From Antilocapra americana (lineage: Eukaryota; Chordata; Mammalia; Artiodactyla; Antilocapridae): a stretch of DNA of 64,000 nt. The position numbers and the translations under genes were made by a program. The stretch is from the NCBI GenBank assembly GCA_007570785.1, contig ML664174.1, forward strand, positions 5,142,828-5,206,827, in the 5' to 3' direction. Under the pieces are notes generated by a model, which was given only the letters and a program-made list of their open reading frames with translations, was not told the origin of the DNA and ran no database searches. Below, piece after piece: positions 25,378 through 37,512 of this stretch; positions within the stretch are counted from its first letter, which is position 1, and each line of letters opens with the position of its first letter.

Positions 25378-27293
25378 TAACGAAGTACATTTCCAGGGAG
25401 AATCAAGGCAACTGTGTCATTTTGAAGGGCTGGGTGAAACCCCATGACTCTCTGAGTCCGAGCTGTTAGCAAGAAAGTCACTTAGACTTCCATGCTGCAC
25501 CTTCTGCTGTTTTTATGCAGTTCACAGCGGTTCCCAGCCACTATCCAAAACCAGATCCTGTTTATGCTACTCTGGTCTAGCCAGCAGAGGGCTCACAAGT
25601 TCTCTTTCCACAGCTGCTGACCCAGTGGCAAATCTAGGAAGGAAATACAGAAATCCTGGGCATGCTGGTTTATGCGTTATATAAAATGTTTCACAAACTC
25701 CTAAATCCAATGCCCTGTCAAAAATAGTCTTGGTTCCCACTTTATGAAATGTGTTTTGAAATGGTACAGAAAATCAAAATAAGTTAACAATATAATATTA
25801 TACACTTATTTGGTAACACAAGGTTCACAGGGATTTTTGGCAAATATGGACAAATTATCCTAGTTTGCTTACTATTTTTAATATCTCAATTGTTTAAATT
25901 ACCAGAATATCAGTGATTGTATCATCTCACATATGAGGAAGTTGACATTTTAAGGGCTTAACAAAGCTGCAATTGACACAAAGGTAACTTCATTGAAAGG
26001 AATAGAGAACAGAGACAATATTATCTTTATCATCACAGTTCCAAGAAGAGGTTGTCCTGATGAGAACTTAACTCACACAAATATTAGCATCACCACCAGC
26101 AGGAAGCAGCAAATTGTAGGGAGGAAGGGTTGGAGGGAAAAGTTAGGAATAAAATATGGAAAAGATGAAGAGACAAAAGACATGATTTTAATAAACTTTA
26201 AATCAACAGGCAAACACTTCCCATTTGTGATACATCTTGACTTCCTTCACTGCTACAGGCGCTTATGTGATGGTGACCTGGCAGTCCCCAAGAGGCACCA
26301 AGTATTTTGCCAGAGAGACTGGTCTACTAAGGTAAATACTTAAAGAGACAAAACAAAGGACAAGTAGGTTTTGATGATCTTTCTTCTAAAAAAGTTACTA
26401 CAAAGATGTCAGTAACTGTCCAAATTCACTTAAAATGTAACACCTCTTAATTTCCAAAGATACTTTGGGATCTGATTGTTCTTAGAACAATCAGAAGGGA
26501 AGCCTAGGTTGGTCTGAACCTACTAGAACTTGGCTCCTCTACTACAAACAAGAAGACTTGAAAAAAAATGTTTTATGAAACACGTCACCTCTTTTAAAAG
26601 CGAGCCCACCTCTGCTGCTCCATCTGATGGAAGGCAGGCTCTCTGGAAAGAGGCATGTGCTACAGGGAGGGGGTGTTCAAGTCTCCCCAGATTCCCCTCT
26701 TCAACGGATCTCTTTCTAAGTGTAAAGTCAGTTTTCAATGTGTCTTGCCATCATTTTCTTGACTCTAGCCCCAAATGAACTACTTATCTTTAGCATCTAA
26801 CACAGAGGGCATCATGACCTTCATTCAAGGCAAGTGGCATAGATGCTAAAGCACCAGTCTTACACGGTGAGAACCATGTTAAAAAAATCAATGGATAAAG
26901 TGGCGGAGCCTCTAAACTAAGAGATTTAGCTTAATTACAGAATGCTGTACTTTCATAATTATTTCATTATGAGTAGGAAGTTCTCCACTTTTCCTTAAAA
27001 CTAAATTCCATCTTCCCTGAGAATAGGGTTAAGGGAAACATCAAAACTCAAAATGCCAAGGGCCCTTGAAAAGACAGCACAACGGAATGTCTGTATCCTT
27101 CGCAGTGTGTTGTTTCAACTTGAAAAGCTTTCCATTACTCCAGGTTTTCATCTCACCTCCCTCCGGACTCTTTAGGAATACAGGTGGAGATGGGCAAGGT
27201 GAGACGAAAGACTGAGGAAGTGAGCGTCTGTCATGTGCCGGCTGTTCTCACTGAATGGCGAATGGCCATGGACCAAGGCTGGACCCTCACCAG

Positions 27294-27524
27294 TTAATGC
27301 TGATGTCCTATTGACAAAACGAGGGGGATGAGGCAACCCAGAACCAGGGCTGCCACCTCCAGGCGGCTGAGGCCTCTCCCTCCAGTGGGGTCAGGTTTGT
27401 GGCTGTGCCCCATTCCACCCACCTCAGGGAGGACATGTACTGTGGCAACATAAAGAAAGGTCCCAGCAGAGAAAAGCATGGCCACTCCAGTGGCATTGAC
27501 CTCTGAAAGGGCTTCTTTACTGCT
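27294..27524 (-). CDS. SLC39A9: SLC39A9 last coding exon (exon 7) with stop
   Basis: Encodes residues 232-307 and a TAA stop (complement of 27294-27296). It begins [13 protein letters not shown] after an acceptor ending ctttacag. Two hydrophobic helices follow: [20 protein letters not shown], then [20 protein letters not shown]. The protein ends in the GHQH tail typical of ZIP9. The loop between them ([16 protein letters not shown]) carries two more histidines. NAT is an N-glycosylation sequon just before helix 7. This exon is the clearest single piece of evidence for the gene's identity. Confidence 0.97.
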   Translation of the reverse strand, partial: SSKEALSEVNATGVAMLFSAGTFLYVATVHVLPEVGGMGHSHKPDPTGGRGLSRLEVAALVLGCLIPLVLSIGHQH

Positions 27525-27709
27525 CTGTAAAGTAAGAGAAAGAGAGAAGAAAAATTAAGTAACATGCAGAGCCAGAAAGAATAACAATAATAAAAAAACA
27601 CCCAATATTCATAACAGGTGTGATTTGGGAAGTGGGGACATCTTGAGATCAGAATAATTTTGTTATTTACAGGAAGCTTCCAAATAAGGGTTTAAAACTA
27701 TTGGTGATG

Positions 27710-27932
27710 TGTGTATGCGTGCTCAGTTGCTTTAGTCATGTCTGACTCTTTGCGACCCAGTGGAATGTAGCCTGCCAGGTTCTTCTGTCCATGGGTTTCT
27801 TCAGACCCCATGGAGTGGGGGGCATGGAGTGCATTGCCATGCCCTCCTCCAGGAAAATCTTCCTGACCCAAGGATCAAACCTGCATCTCCTGAATTGCAG
27901 GCAGATTCTTTACCCACTGAGCCACTTGGGAC
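27710..27932 (-). mobile_element. Bov-tA SINE, antisense (reads as sense to SLC39A9)
   Basis: From gtatgcgtgctcagttgctt to gagccacttgggac. Located in the last SLC39A9 intron, 185 bases from the exon 7 acceptor. Confidence 0.85.
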
Positions 27933-29221
27933 TACTTTTTCAAACAAACTTCAAGATTATTAAGATGGAATCAACAGCATTAATGCAGATATCAACTTTC
28001 ATACCTTCATTTGTTCTACCAATCTTAACAAACATCCCATATGCACCAGGCTCTATAACTGAGATGCAGTACCTGCCCTCACAGAGCCTAGAAATATCTC
28101 AAAAGCTAATCTTTACACAATTAATTTACATCTTTTTTTAATTAAAAAGTGGCCCTACAGACTTAAGATAAGTAACTGAAAATTTAAGAACATGGCATAA
28201 ACGTAACCTATTAACTCTGTGCCTCCAAAATTATCATATCTTCTTGTCAAAAGTTCTAGAAGCTTATATTGATCAATGAAGTGATCAACAGGATAATATT
28301 TAAAAGGGAACTATGTATTATTACTCATTGACTAAAAGAAGATAAAGATCTTCAAGTGAACAATGAGGTGTTAGCAATCCAGATCAGCTAAGCCCTGACA
28401 GACAGGAAGTTAACCATTCTTTAACCATTTCATTTCTCATGTTCCTTTCAATTTACTATATCAAATATGAACTGAATAACACTCAGAAGAATCAGTGATC
28501 TTCAGAGAGTGTGGGGGAAAGCCCTAAGGTGGTTTGGTTCCAAGGCTTTCCTCTGTCGCCTGCCAATTGATATTTAAGTAAAATGGGGAGGGTTGTTGCT
28601 AACAACTACAGCCCTAGTGGACACAGGAAGGTCTAATGGGAGCAACATAGAATGCCAGGGGTCTGACATGATAAGCGACACAGGCCACTTTAGGTCTGGA
28701 GGTACGATCGGGGTGATGACAAAGACCTGGGTACTTAATATGCAGTGATATGAGAGCTGGGAGTAGAAGAATCTGAGTCTTAGCTGAATATAGAGATCTC
28801 TGCTCATTCCCTATTGCTCTTAAAGCTCTTAAAGCTGCTGCAAGCTTGTTACTCATACTTCCTGTGCTCACTGAAACATTAAATACATACTGTTGTGACT
28901 TATTATGTACTAGTTAAATATAACTAGCATGTCTGATAAGGTTTAAATTGGATTATTTTAAAGATCACATATTTGTGCAAATATTTTTGGAACTGAAGGG
29001 GAAGAAGTTTTTTAATTAAATGAATAAGAAAATGTTCTAAATTTACGAAGAGGACTGACTTGGAATTAAGATGTACACTTTGTACAATACAGGTTTTTAA
29101 GTTGAATTTTCATTTTAGTTTGAGGCGGTAATTTAATTGAAAACTTCAACGTAAGAGACCATAAGTTTTGGCAGATCACAGGCGTTAGATACTTGCCTGG
29201 ATAAGCTTGAGTCAGACTTAC
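27933..29221. other. SLC39A9 intron 6 remainder
   Basis: Apart from the Bov-tA nothing is recognised. Short frames at 28574-28871 on the minus strand have no known domain. Confidence 0.4.
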
Positions 29222-29356
29222 CTTACTTAGTCCTAAGTATGTCACCATGGACATAACTGGTGCTGCCAGTGCAAAGACGAGTAAGTGCTTTCTGATGCGA
29301 TTCCGCTCGAGGCCTGCGTGCATTAAGAAGGAAACTAACCCAAAAGCAGCTGGTGC
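29222..29356 (-). CDS. SLC39A9: SLC39A9 coding exon 6
   Basis: Encodes residues 187-231 in phase 0 at both ends. It begins [10 protein letters not shown] after an acceptor ending cttttccag and ends YLGLSK before donor gtaagt. It contains the second part of the helix 5 motif, the short charged loop LERNRIRKH, and the helix [18 protein letters not shown]. Its 135 bases could be removed without a frameshift, but that would delete most of two membrane helices. Confidence 0.96.
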
Positions 29357-29843
29357 CTGGAAAAGAAACACTATCCCTTATTACTCTAGAAATGTGGATG
29401 GCTTCTACATGATGAAGTACATGTCATTTGACTAATTTATCATCATACAAGAAAACCAAGTATAACAAACACTAAGTCTGAGTTCTGCCTTTTAGGAATT
29501 AATGTTCTAAGCTAGAAAATGTCCCATTTGTGTGTGTGAAATAGTTAGGTACAAGAAGGGAAAAATATTTATGAATAAAAATTACCATAAAATACAGAAA
29601 TCTGTAGAGGATTTAACAGTTTGTATATATGCCATAAAAAAATAAAATCCCTTCAACTTACAAGTTTAAGAAAATGGTAGCAAAAGACCCAGTTTTAAAC
29701 AGATTGATTCAGTTCTCTAAGGTGAACAGCAGTTATGAAAACAGCTACAACAACCTTTCCATTCCAGAAAAACACAAAGACCAAAGAGAAATTTTAATTA
29801 TAGGTGCAGTCCATAACAAATCTTACACCAAAATTTTGCTTAC

Positions 29844-29929
29844 CTTATGAAGCATTATTGCCACAAACACAATTAACTGGACACTAGTTTGTGAAGTAGA
29901 AGCTGCTGCTCCCAAAGCAACACCATCAG
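29844..29929 (-). CDS. SLC39A9: SLC39A9 coding exon 5
   Basis: Encodes the end of codon 158 through residue 186. It begins (A)DGVALGAAA after an acceptor ending aaattcag and ends VAIMLHK before donor gtaagc. Together with exon 4 it completes the HAAADG motif of one metal-binding helix. It also starts the next metal-site motif, HKAPAAFG (H185), which finishes in exon 6. These positions correspond to the intramembrane binuclear metal site of ZIP transporters in helices 4 and 5. The exon is 86 bases, so skipping would shift the frame. Confidence 0.95.
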
Positions 29930-29989
29930 CTGAATTTGGAAAAAATGAAACATAAAATACTATAAATAACAACTATAATAGGATGGTGG

Positions 29990-30195
29990 GTGAGTGTGTG
30001 GGCTTCAGAGTCAGATAGAGCTGGACTGGGCTCTGGGAAGGTTACTTAAGCTTTCTGAAACTTAAGTCTTCTCACTTCTAAAATGGGTTCAATAAAGTAC
30101 ATATTCCTAAGGTTTTCATGAGGTAACATGTGTGAGGAGCTTAGCACAGGTGCTATTTGATGTTTAATATGCCAGTTATTGTTGCTGTTGTTGAA
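29990..30195 (+). mobile_element. MIR SINE
   Basis: gtgtgggcttcagagtcaga, then ggaaggttacttaagctttc and a GTTGTTG-type tail. Lies in SLC39A9 intron 4. Confidence 0.65.
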
Positions 30196-30610
30196 AAAGT
30201 ATGATGCTCAAAAATCTACTGACTAATCAGTTAAACTGTAATAACAGAAAAAGCAAGGAATTTCAAAGGAGGCATCTCTGCATCTTGCGGGTGAAAAAAC
30301 AAAGACACAACTTCGCATAGATGATTTATACGTAATGAATACACACTGGCTGAATGGATGAATTTTTTGTTAGAAAAGCATGCGTTACTATAAAGTCCAG
30401 ATAACAGGACTGCTTTCACGTGCTTTCGTCACTTACAGACCTCTACTACTGGGGCTGGTTGTGGTTATGATTCAAAGGTGCTCCCAGTCAGCACTGCTGT
30501 GACTTCTGACGCCCTACAGCCCACTCCTGCCTCAACTGGCATTCTGGGTAGATACCAGGCAGCAGGGCTATTCAGTACAGAAGTGTTCAAGCTCTTGTGC
30601 AGATGAGTTC

Positions 30611-30890
30611 CTAGGGAAAAGGTCAGCAAACTTCTCTTAAAGGGCCAGATAGGAAACATTTTAGCCTGTGAGCCATTTGGTCTCTTACAGCTACTCACCT
30701 CTACCACTGTTGTGTGAAAGTAGCCACAGATTATACGTAAACAAGTGGCCATGGCTATACGCCGAAACAACTTCACTTATGGACACTGAAATTTGAATTT
30801 CACGTAATTTTCATGTGCCACGAATTATTCTTTATTTTTTCATCTGATTAGAAACATAAAAACCATTCTTAGCTTACAAGCCTCTGATAC
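30611..30890 (+). mobile_element. hAT-Charlie-type DNA transposon, copy 1
   Basis: aggtcagcaaacttctctta, aagggccagataggaaacat, then tgtgagccatttggtctctt and aaaaaccattcttagcttac. This is the common MER20/MER58-type non-autonomous hAT pattern; subfamily not certain. It lies 140 bases downstream of SLC39A9 exon 4. Confidence 0.7.
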
Positions 30891-31026
30891 TGAGTACACT
30901 GGGGTTTGTGCTTCTGTCGGAGGACTTCATTAAACACCCCCTTCTCCAAAAGGTCAGCCCAAGAGCATTTCCTGTGGATGTACCTGTGTGACAGAAGAAA
31001 GGGGCTCCACTGCAGTCGGAACCTAC

Positions 31027-31095
31027 CTGCAGCATGGACGACCAGACCCAGCGTGGTGGTGATTTTGGAACTGCTGGGCCTTGCTGTTTCTGGAT
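31027..31095 (-). CDS. SLC39A9: SLC39A9 coding exon 4
   Basis: A 69-base exon coding the end of codon 135 through residue 157 and the first base of 158. It begins (D)PETARPSSSK after an acceptor ending cacttcag and ends LGLVVHAA plus g before donor gtaggt. It holds the first half of the conserved HAAADG metal-site motif: H155 is here and D159 comes from exon 5. PETARPSSSK is the variable loop just before that membrane helix. Phase 1 at both ends, so it is also skippable in frame, but skipping would remove H155. A hAT-Charlie-type repeat lies about 140 bases downstream (30611-30890). Confidence 0.94.
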
Positions 31096-31389
31096 CTGAA
31101 GTGAAAAATAGGCAAGTCAGCCATGAAGTAACAGGAAACAGAAACTAGTAGAACATTCACCGGGAGGTGGAAGAATTCTTTGAAAGCTGTTTTAAGTAGA
31201 CTACTATTATTTTCCTTACTATTGTCTTTTTCCTTTTGCTTCAAACACTTAGAAATTTCTCCTGTCCTGAAGAGACGGGCAGATGGGAACTCTTCATTTG
31301 GCCCAGCCTTCCTTGAATGGGCAAGATGGCACCCTAACTGCCTCACACCCTTTACCGCTCCACCTCCCCAAGGAACCTGCTCTGTGGCC

Positions 31390-32000
31390 TCTGACTACTT
31401 CTCTCTAGACCAATCTCATTGTCATTGCCTCTCCCTTTCCCTTCCTCAGCCTCCTGCAACTTTACCTTTATTTTAAAATCAAAATGTCTGTCACATTTGC
31501 CTTTCTCCATTTTACCGCCACCATCCTACCTAAATTTCCATCAACCCAAACAACCCCTTCTCCAACCCTTAAATAGCAGTAGATCTGGATGTCTCCTCTT
31601 ACTCTCATTCCTCCCTAACCGAATTCATCTTACACATCCTTGTCAGAATCATCTTCCTAACTCACCACACTTTTGATGGGTCAGTTAACAAGAATCTGCT
31701 ACTTTTCAAATGCAATCCAAACTGCTCTATTAAGTAGGTTCTTGAGCTCTACAGCAACTGATATCACCCTATTTCTCACTGTCCAGTCCAGTTAAACCAG
31801 TTTCTTTAACACTCTGCCCAACATTTTGCCATATTTGCTTTATCTGTACTTAGGCTCTCTTGTTCTCTCTCCACACTACACACAGACACACATACATTTC
31901 CTTTCCTGGAATATACCATTTAAGAGTATATTCCACTTTATACTACTTGTTAACTCTTTACCCTTAGATCCTTCAGTGCGTATTTCTGATGGGAAAGGAT
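31390..32000 (+). mobile_element. L2-like LINE region
   Basis: Diverged L2-type sequence (tcagaatcatcttcctaact; caatccaaactgctctatta). Boundaries and family uncertain. Confidence 0.35.
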
Positions 32001-32149
32001 ATTTTCTTACATAATCACAGTAAAGTTATCAAATTCAGTAAATGTCATTGAGATTTTTTTCTACTCTCTTGCATATTTTACTTTTGTCAATTGCCCAAGA
32101 ATGACTTTCAGACATTTTCCCTCTCCCAGAAAGAATCTAGTCTAAGATC

Positions 32150-34772
32150 GCATGTTACACTTAGCTCCAACTCTTTCTTCAGTCTCCTTTAATCTGAAAC
32201 ATATTCTCTGCCTTTGACTTCTGTGACACTGATATCTCTGAAGAATACATTCCCCTTCCTACACCTTTGTTTTTTAACAGAGTGGTCCTTACTTTTGGAT
32301 CTGTCTGATGTGTCCTTAGATAAAGCATTCTTGGATGGAATACTACATAGGTGATGCTTCTCAGGCTATCACATCCAGACGCATAGGATATACACCTGCT
32401 GCTCACTGGTGATGTGAATTTTGGACTACATATTGAACACTGTAAACGTTATCTTGTGGATACTATGGATTCTATTACATTCCTCCAAAGAATGTTGATT
32501 TCTTTTTGCTTTGATTTGTAACTTGATTTGGCTCAAACTGCAAATTCTGTCTTCTGGGCAGCTGCCTAAGTCTCAGTTTAGTTCTTTCGTCTTTAGCGGA
32601 CCTGCCTGGAGCCTGCCCAAGAAAGCATGGTTCAGGGCTTAGCCAGAGACTTGGGTAGTTTATACACAGAATTTATGGCTGACTTTCTCGGTCTGTCCCC
32701 TTTCTAAGATTCTCCTCTCACTCTGCAGTGACCGTAGGTACCCTGAACTCTATCCGCTTTAGGCCAGACTCTTCTATCAGTTGGCTACCCCACAGGCACT
32801 GAACTGCTAGAAGCGGTGAAACAGGAACAAAAGCTGTAAAAATCAGTTCGCAGTGCAGACTCCCTTCTAGAATTGCCTTCTTTAGGTGATTCTCTGTGTC
32901 TTCAACAGTGGGTTTCCAAAACTCTGTCTAAACTTTATACTTACTTGCAGGGAGGTTGATCTAATAGGAACTTTCTGCACACACTGAAGCAGAATACTGA
33001 TCAAGGTATTGTCTGATTTCTTCATTTAGTTACTTTTTTTCCCCTTTGCAACTAATAAGCAAATCAAAGCATACACCCAAACCTAACATTCATTGACGAT
33101 TCTGGCCTGAGTCAATTTTTACTAGAAAGGTTGCAAAAATGTCCAATTCCAACTGCTTCTAGGTTTACTAGTTGGTATTTAGCATTCTGCTAGAAGCAAA
33201 TGCCCTCCCCTCTTTTATCTTTCTCTCATGTGGACGTGCCCATCGACTCCCTTTTTTTTTTTTAATGGTTTATGCTTTACTGCTGTTCTTAATCATCTTG
33301 GTGAACAAACTGTCTGAGATCTGGCCAATGGAAGTCCCTTCAAGCTGGTTCCTATATTCTGTGATGTTCCCATCTTCTTTCTTCGCACATATTTATATTT
33401 TCAGCACTAGATGTTTCAAGCTCATTATACACTTACCCTGCCCCATCCTAGAATCAGTCATTTCTTTCAAGAGCCCTGATATGCTCACTGCCAGTGGGGT
33501 GTCTCTGCTTCTAGGCCCTCTCTACATACACAGCTATGACATACACCCATGTACATGTAAACACACATGTATATATGTACACACACACACACAAGTTTTC
33601 TAAACCATGATTCTAATAGCTCCAATTCCTACCCACCCCTGCTTTCCCTCAGTCCTTGTTTGCATGTCCCTTCTTCCTCAGTGAGGACTCTGGTTTCACC
33701 AACAGCAGCACATCTACTCATTTACTCAACCCTGTAACGTATCTGAAATAGTTTCAGAACACTTCTGCCCACACCATTAGAAAAGACAAAGTCTACTAAA
33801 CAGGGTTCAGTATTGTTTATACTTCTTCCCCAACTCTACCCACTACTAAAGGTATATAGCCAAATACTACATTCATGAGTTCCTTGAATTCGTTTTTTCT
33901 AGTCCCTTTCAGTGTGATTGTTATTCATTTGAAGTGTAGTTCACCTGTTTCAGTTAGCTCCCCCACACTTGTTGACTTCATTTTATATTTTGAACACGGA
34001 AAACATTAACGTATTTTCAAAAGCTAAAACTATATCAAAAAGGCGTGCCCAGGGAAGTGTCATGCCCTCTCTTAAAACTCTTCTAGCCTATCTCACAACT
34101 GCCTTCACTCCTTCTCGTAATCAACTTTGGTTTCTAGTTGATCTTTATGCTTCTTTTTTGTAAAGATAAGCAAATATACACGTTTCCTTGTTTCTCCTTC
34201 TTTCTTACAAATATATGACAGAGGGTAATTTACTTTTGCTTTTATTCCCCTCACTTAAACAATATTTCCTGGAAATCTCTCCCTCTTGGTTGACAGAGAG
34301 TGGATTCCTTACTCTATTTCATTGCTACAGAGAACTCAATTACATAGACACACCACACTTCACTCAGACAGTCTGCATGACTGGACGCTGAAGTGTTTTT
34401 ACAATGACAAACAATGCTGCATTGATTAATCTTGTGCATATGTATCTTCACCCTGGAGCTGAACTATCAGAACAGATTCCTAGAAGTGGGATTTTTGACT
34501 TGAAGGGTAAACTCCCCTCCACAGGGACTATACCACCACAAACATCCACACAACGGATCAGAGTGCCTATATCATTACAGCTTTGTCAACAGAAATATAT
34601 GTTATCAAGGTTTTGAATTTGTGACTACCTGACAGGTGAGAAATGGCAACTTGGTGGAACTTTGATTTGCATTCTTCTTATTTTAAATGCAGGGGACATC
34701 TTTTCATATATTTAAAGACTATTTTTACATCTTTTCATGAGCTATTTGTTCATGTCTTTTGCCAGCTTTTCT
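32150..34772 (-). mobile_element. L1M 3' region, antisense, patchy
   Basis: Three parts look L1M-like in antisense: 32240-32450 (agagtggtccttacttttgg; gatctgtctgatgtgtcc), 33400-33620 (gtgtctctgcttctaggccc followed by a CA-rich stretch) and 34180-34772 (agaagtgggatttttgactt; tcatgtcttttgccagct). Intervening parts are too diverged to assign. Confidence 0.5.
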
Positions 34773-35092
34773 ACAGATTTTTTTTTTTTTTTGGTAGATC
34801 AAGGATTGTTAACCTAAGGTCTAATAGGAGAACACAGGGAGAATGCAGGGGGTGTCTGTGACCTTAAATTGAAAAAAAAAATGCATTTTTATTTTTACTA
34901 ACCTTTAACTGAACTTTAGCATTTCCTTTTGTCATAAATATAGACAATAAGCCACAAGTAATATTAGCACTACCTTTCCCAATAGAAATCAGATGACTTC
35001 ATATTATTTTATAGTCGTTCTAAGATACCTTCATATTATTACTTTCACTTATCACTACTTTAAATTAAGGACTTATAGAAGCACTGCTTACG

Positions 35093-36197
35093 GAATGCAG
35101 ATGACACCACCTTTATGGCAGAAAGTGAAGAGGAACTAAAGAGCCTCTTGATAAAGGTGAAAGTGAACATGGAACAACAGATTGGTTCAAAATAGGAAAT
35201 GGAGTATGTCAAGGCTGTATATTGTCACCTTGCTTATTTAACTTACATGCAGAGTACATCATGAGAAACACTGGGCTGGAAGAAGCACAAGCTGGAATCA
35301 AGATTGCCAGGAGAAATATCAATAACCTCAGATATGCAGATGACACCACCCTTATGGCAGGAAGTGAAGAAGAACTAAAGAGCCTCTTGATGAAAGTGAA
35401 AGAGGAGAGTGAAAAAGTTGGCTTAAAGCTAAACATTCAGAAAACTAAGATCATGGCATCCAGTCCCATCACTTCATGGCAAACAGATGGGGAAACAGTG
35501 TCTGACTTTATTTTTGGGGCTCCAAAATCACTGAAGATGGTGATTGCAGCCATGAAATTAAAAGATGCTTACTCCTTGGAAGGAAAGAATTGGACAGGGA
35601 GGCCTGGCATGTTGCGGTTCATGGGGTCGAAAACAGTCGGACATGACTGAGCGACTGAACTGAACTGCTCCTTAGAAGAAAAGCTATGACAAACCTAGAC
35701 AGCATATTAAAAAGCAGAGACATTACTTTGCCAACAAAGGTCTGTCTAGACAAGGCTATAATTTTTCCCATAGCAATGTATGGTCGTGAGAGTTGGACTA
35801 TAGAGAAGGCTGAGCGTGGAAGAATTAATGCTTTTGAACTGTGGTGTTGGAGAAGACTCTTGCAAGTCCTTGGACTGCAAGGAGATCAGACCAGTCAATC
35901 CTAAAAAGAAATCCGTCTTAAATATTCATTGGAAGGACTGATGCTGAAGCTGAAACTCCAATACTTTGGCCACCTGATGCAAAGAGCTAACTCATTGGAA
36001 AAGACCCTGCAGCTGGGAAAGATTGAGGGCAGGAGGAGAAGGGGACGACAGAGGAAGAGATGGCTGGATGGCATCACCGACTCGATGGACATGAGTTTGG
36101 GTAAACTCCGGGAGTTGGTGATAGACAGGGAAGCCTGGCGTGCTGCAGGGAAACAAAGAGTCGGACATGACTGAGCGACTGAACTCAACTGCAAAGT
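35093..36197 (+). mobile_element. Rearranged BovB LINE composite
   Basis: Opens with a displaced piece (35093-35168, atgcagatgacaccaccttt). That piece is repeated in its proper place at 35335-35410, where it encodes the YADDT motif. An 80-base BovB tail is inserted at 35588-35667. The 3' part ends gactgagcgactgaactcaa. No intact frame. Confidence 0.85.
35588..35667 (+). mobile_element. Mini BovB tail inserted in BovB
   Basis: Eighty bases of BovB 3' end (acagggaggcctggcatgtt to gcgactgaactgaactg) break the reading of the host BovB. Flanks: ctccttggaaggaaag (35572-35587) and ctccttagaagaaaag (35668-35683), a 16-base target-site duplication with two mismatches. Confidence 0.8.
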
Positions 36198-36640
36198 ACT
36201 GCCACACTGCTTGATAACAGTCTTCCTGTCTGTAAATGCTCATGTGATGGAGCTGGGTAACTATGAGGCAACTCTGCACCTAACAGTCATTTAGCCACCA
36301 AACAGTAGAAGTCATGGGATCTCTGAGGACCAAGATAACTATGTTTTCTAGCAGTAGTAGTTTCTATCTGTAAAATTCTCCGTCAACATATTTAGAAAGA
36401 AATATCTATAAATTCTCATGTCTAGTATAACCCTTTTAAATTTATTTGTATCACAATGGTATCAGAGGTGTATCATGGCTCAGAATCCTTTTTTATTTAA
36501 TATAAACCATATCAAAGATGTTGATTTAACCAAAGATGAATTCATTGATCTCAAGACAAAAAAGCTTCTATGACTGGAATTGATTTTAAAAGTCTTGGAG
36601 AATTCTAGTTGTCCTTGAAAGAAGTATCTTTCCCTGGAAA

Positions 36641-36843
36641 AGTGAAAGTGAAGTCGCTCAATCGTGTCAGACTCTTTGCGACCCCATGGACTGTAGCCTA
36701 CCATGTTCCTCCATCCATGGGATTTCCCAGGCAAGAATACTGGAGTGGGCTGCCATTTCCTTCTCCGGAGGATCTTCCTGACCCAGGGATCAAACCCAGG
36801 TCTCCCGCATTGTTAGCAAGATGCTTTACTATCTGATCCACTG
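36641..36843 (-). mobile_element. Bov-tA SINE, antisense
   Basis: agtgaaagtgaagtcgctca to the degraded tRNA-head complement atctgatccactg. Confidence 0.85.
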
Positions 36844-36964
36844 TGTTTAAGTCTATCCGTAATAAAGTATCATTGTGGATCTGGCTCTTCTACACTAATA
36901 ACCATCAAAACAAAAACCCAAATCAACTGGATGTTCAACTTGACAATCTGTTGCCTCATCTCAG

Positions 36965-37132
36965 GGGGACTTCTCTGGTGATCCAGTGGTTAAAACTGCA
37001 CCTTCCAATGCAATGGGTGTGTGTTCGATCCCTGGTCAGGGAGCTAAGATCCCACCTGCCTTGCAACCAAAAAACCAAAACATAAAACAGAAACAATACT
37101 GTGATATAGTCAATAAAGCCTTTAAAAAAAAA
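36965..37132 (+). mobile_element. CHR-type SINE
   Basis: Head gggacttctctggtgatcca, then gttcgatccctggtcaggga, ending in poly-A. Confidence 0.85.
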
Positions 37133-37512
37133 AGCCCATCTCCGAATTTAATGTTTTTAGTCAAGCTACTCAACAATAGTTGTTATACTAATGTCCTAAA
37201 CAATTAAATTTAACTCTAACTTGCTTACAATTTAAATATATTATATCATTATTTAATGCATTGATAAAGAAGATATCCTATATCACAAACTCGTTTTTAA
37301 TGCTTTAGTAACTATATTTCAATAAAATTTATTTTCTCTGTAGTCCTATGTACTATGCTTTATGCATTTAAAAACATTATTTATCCCAATGAAAGGTCCA
37401 CAGGCTTTAGACTGCTTAAAGGCTCCATGGCACAAAAAGGGTTAAGAACTTCTGCCCTATACCTCCATCAACTGAAACAGCTTTAAGATAGCTACGGTGA
37501 AATAGCATATTT

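Larger units (their letters stand above)
23540..27293 (-). other. SLC39A9: Probable SLC39A9 3' untranslated region
   Basis: About 3.7 kb directly after the stop codon with no recognisable SINE or LINE insertion, in contrast with the repeat-dense flanks on both sides. That depletion is what a long constrained 3' UTR looks like, and the length is close to the long 3' UTR I remember for the human transcript. The only open frames are short and show no recognisable protein. The boundary is inferred from the candidate poly(A) signal, not from transcript data. Confidence 0.6.
34795..37465. mobile_element. Ancient hAT-like DNA transposon interrupted by BovB and SINEs
   Basis: The left end reads caaggattgttaacctaagg. 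The right end, near 37440-37455, reads aaaaagggttaagaacttct, whose complement (agaagttcttaacccttttt) resembles the left end, so these look like terminal inverted repeats of a caggggttcttaacc type. The middle is interrupted by a BovB composite (35093-36197), a Bov-tA and a CHR SINE. Confidence 0.5.

Noticed and set aside
33172..33603. A 143-codon plus-strand open frame with hydrophobic stretches
   Set aside because: It lies within diverged antisense L1 and a CA-rich tract. The hydrophobic character comes from T-rich sequence.
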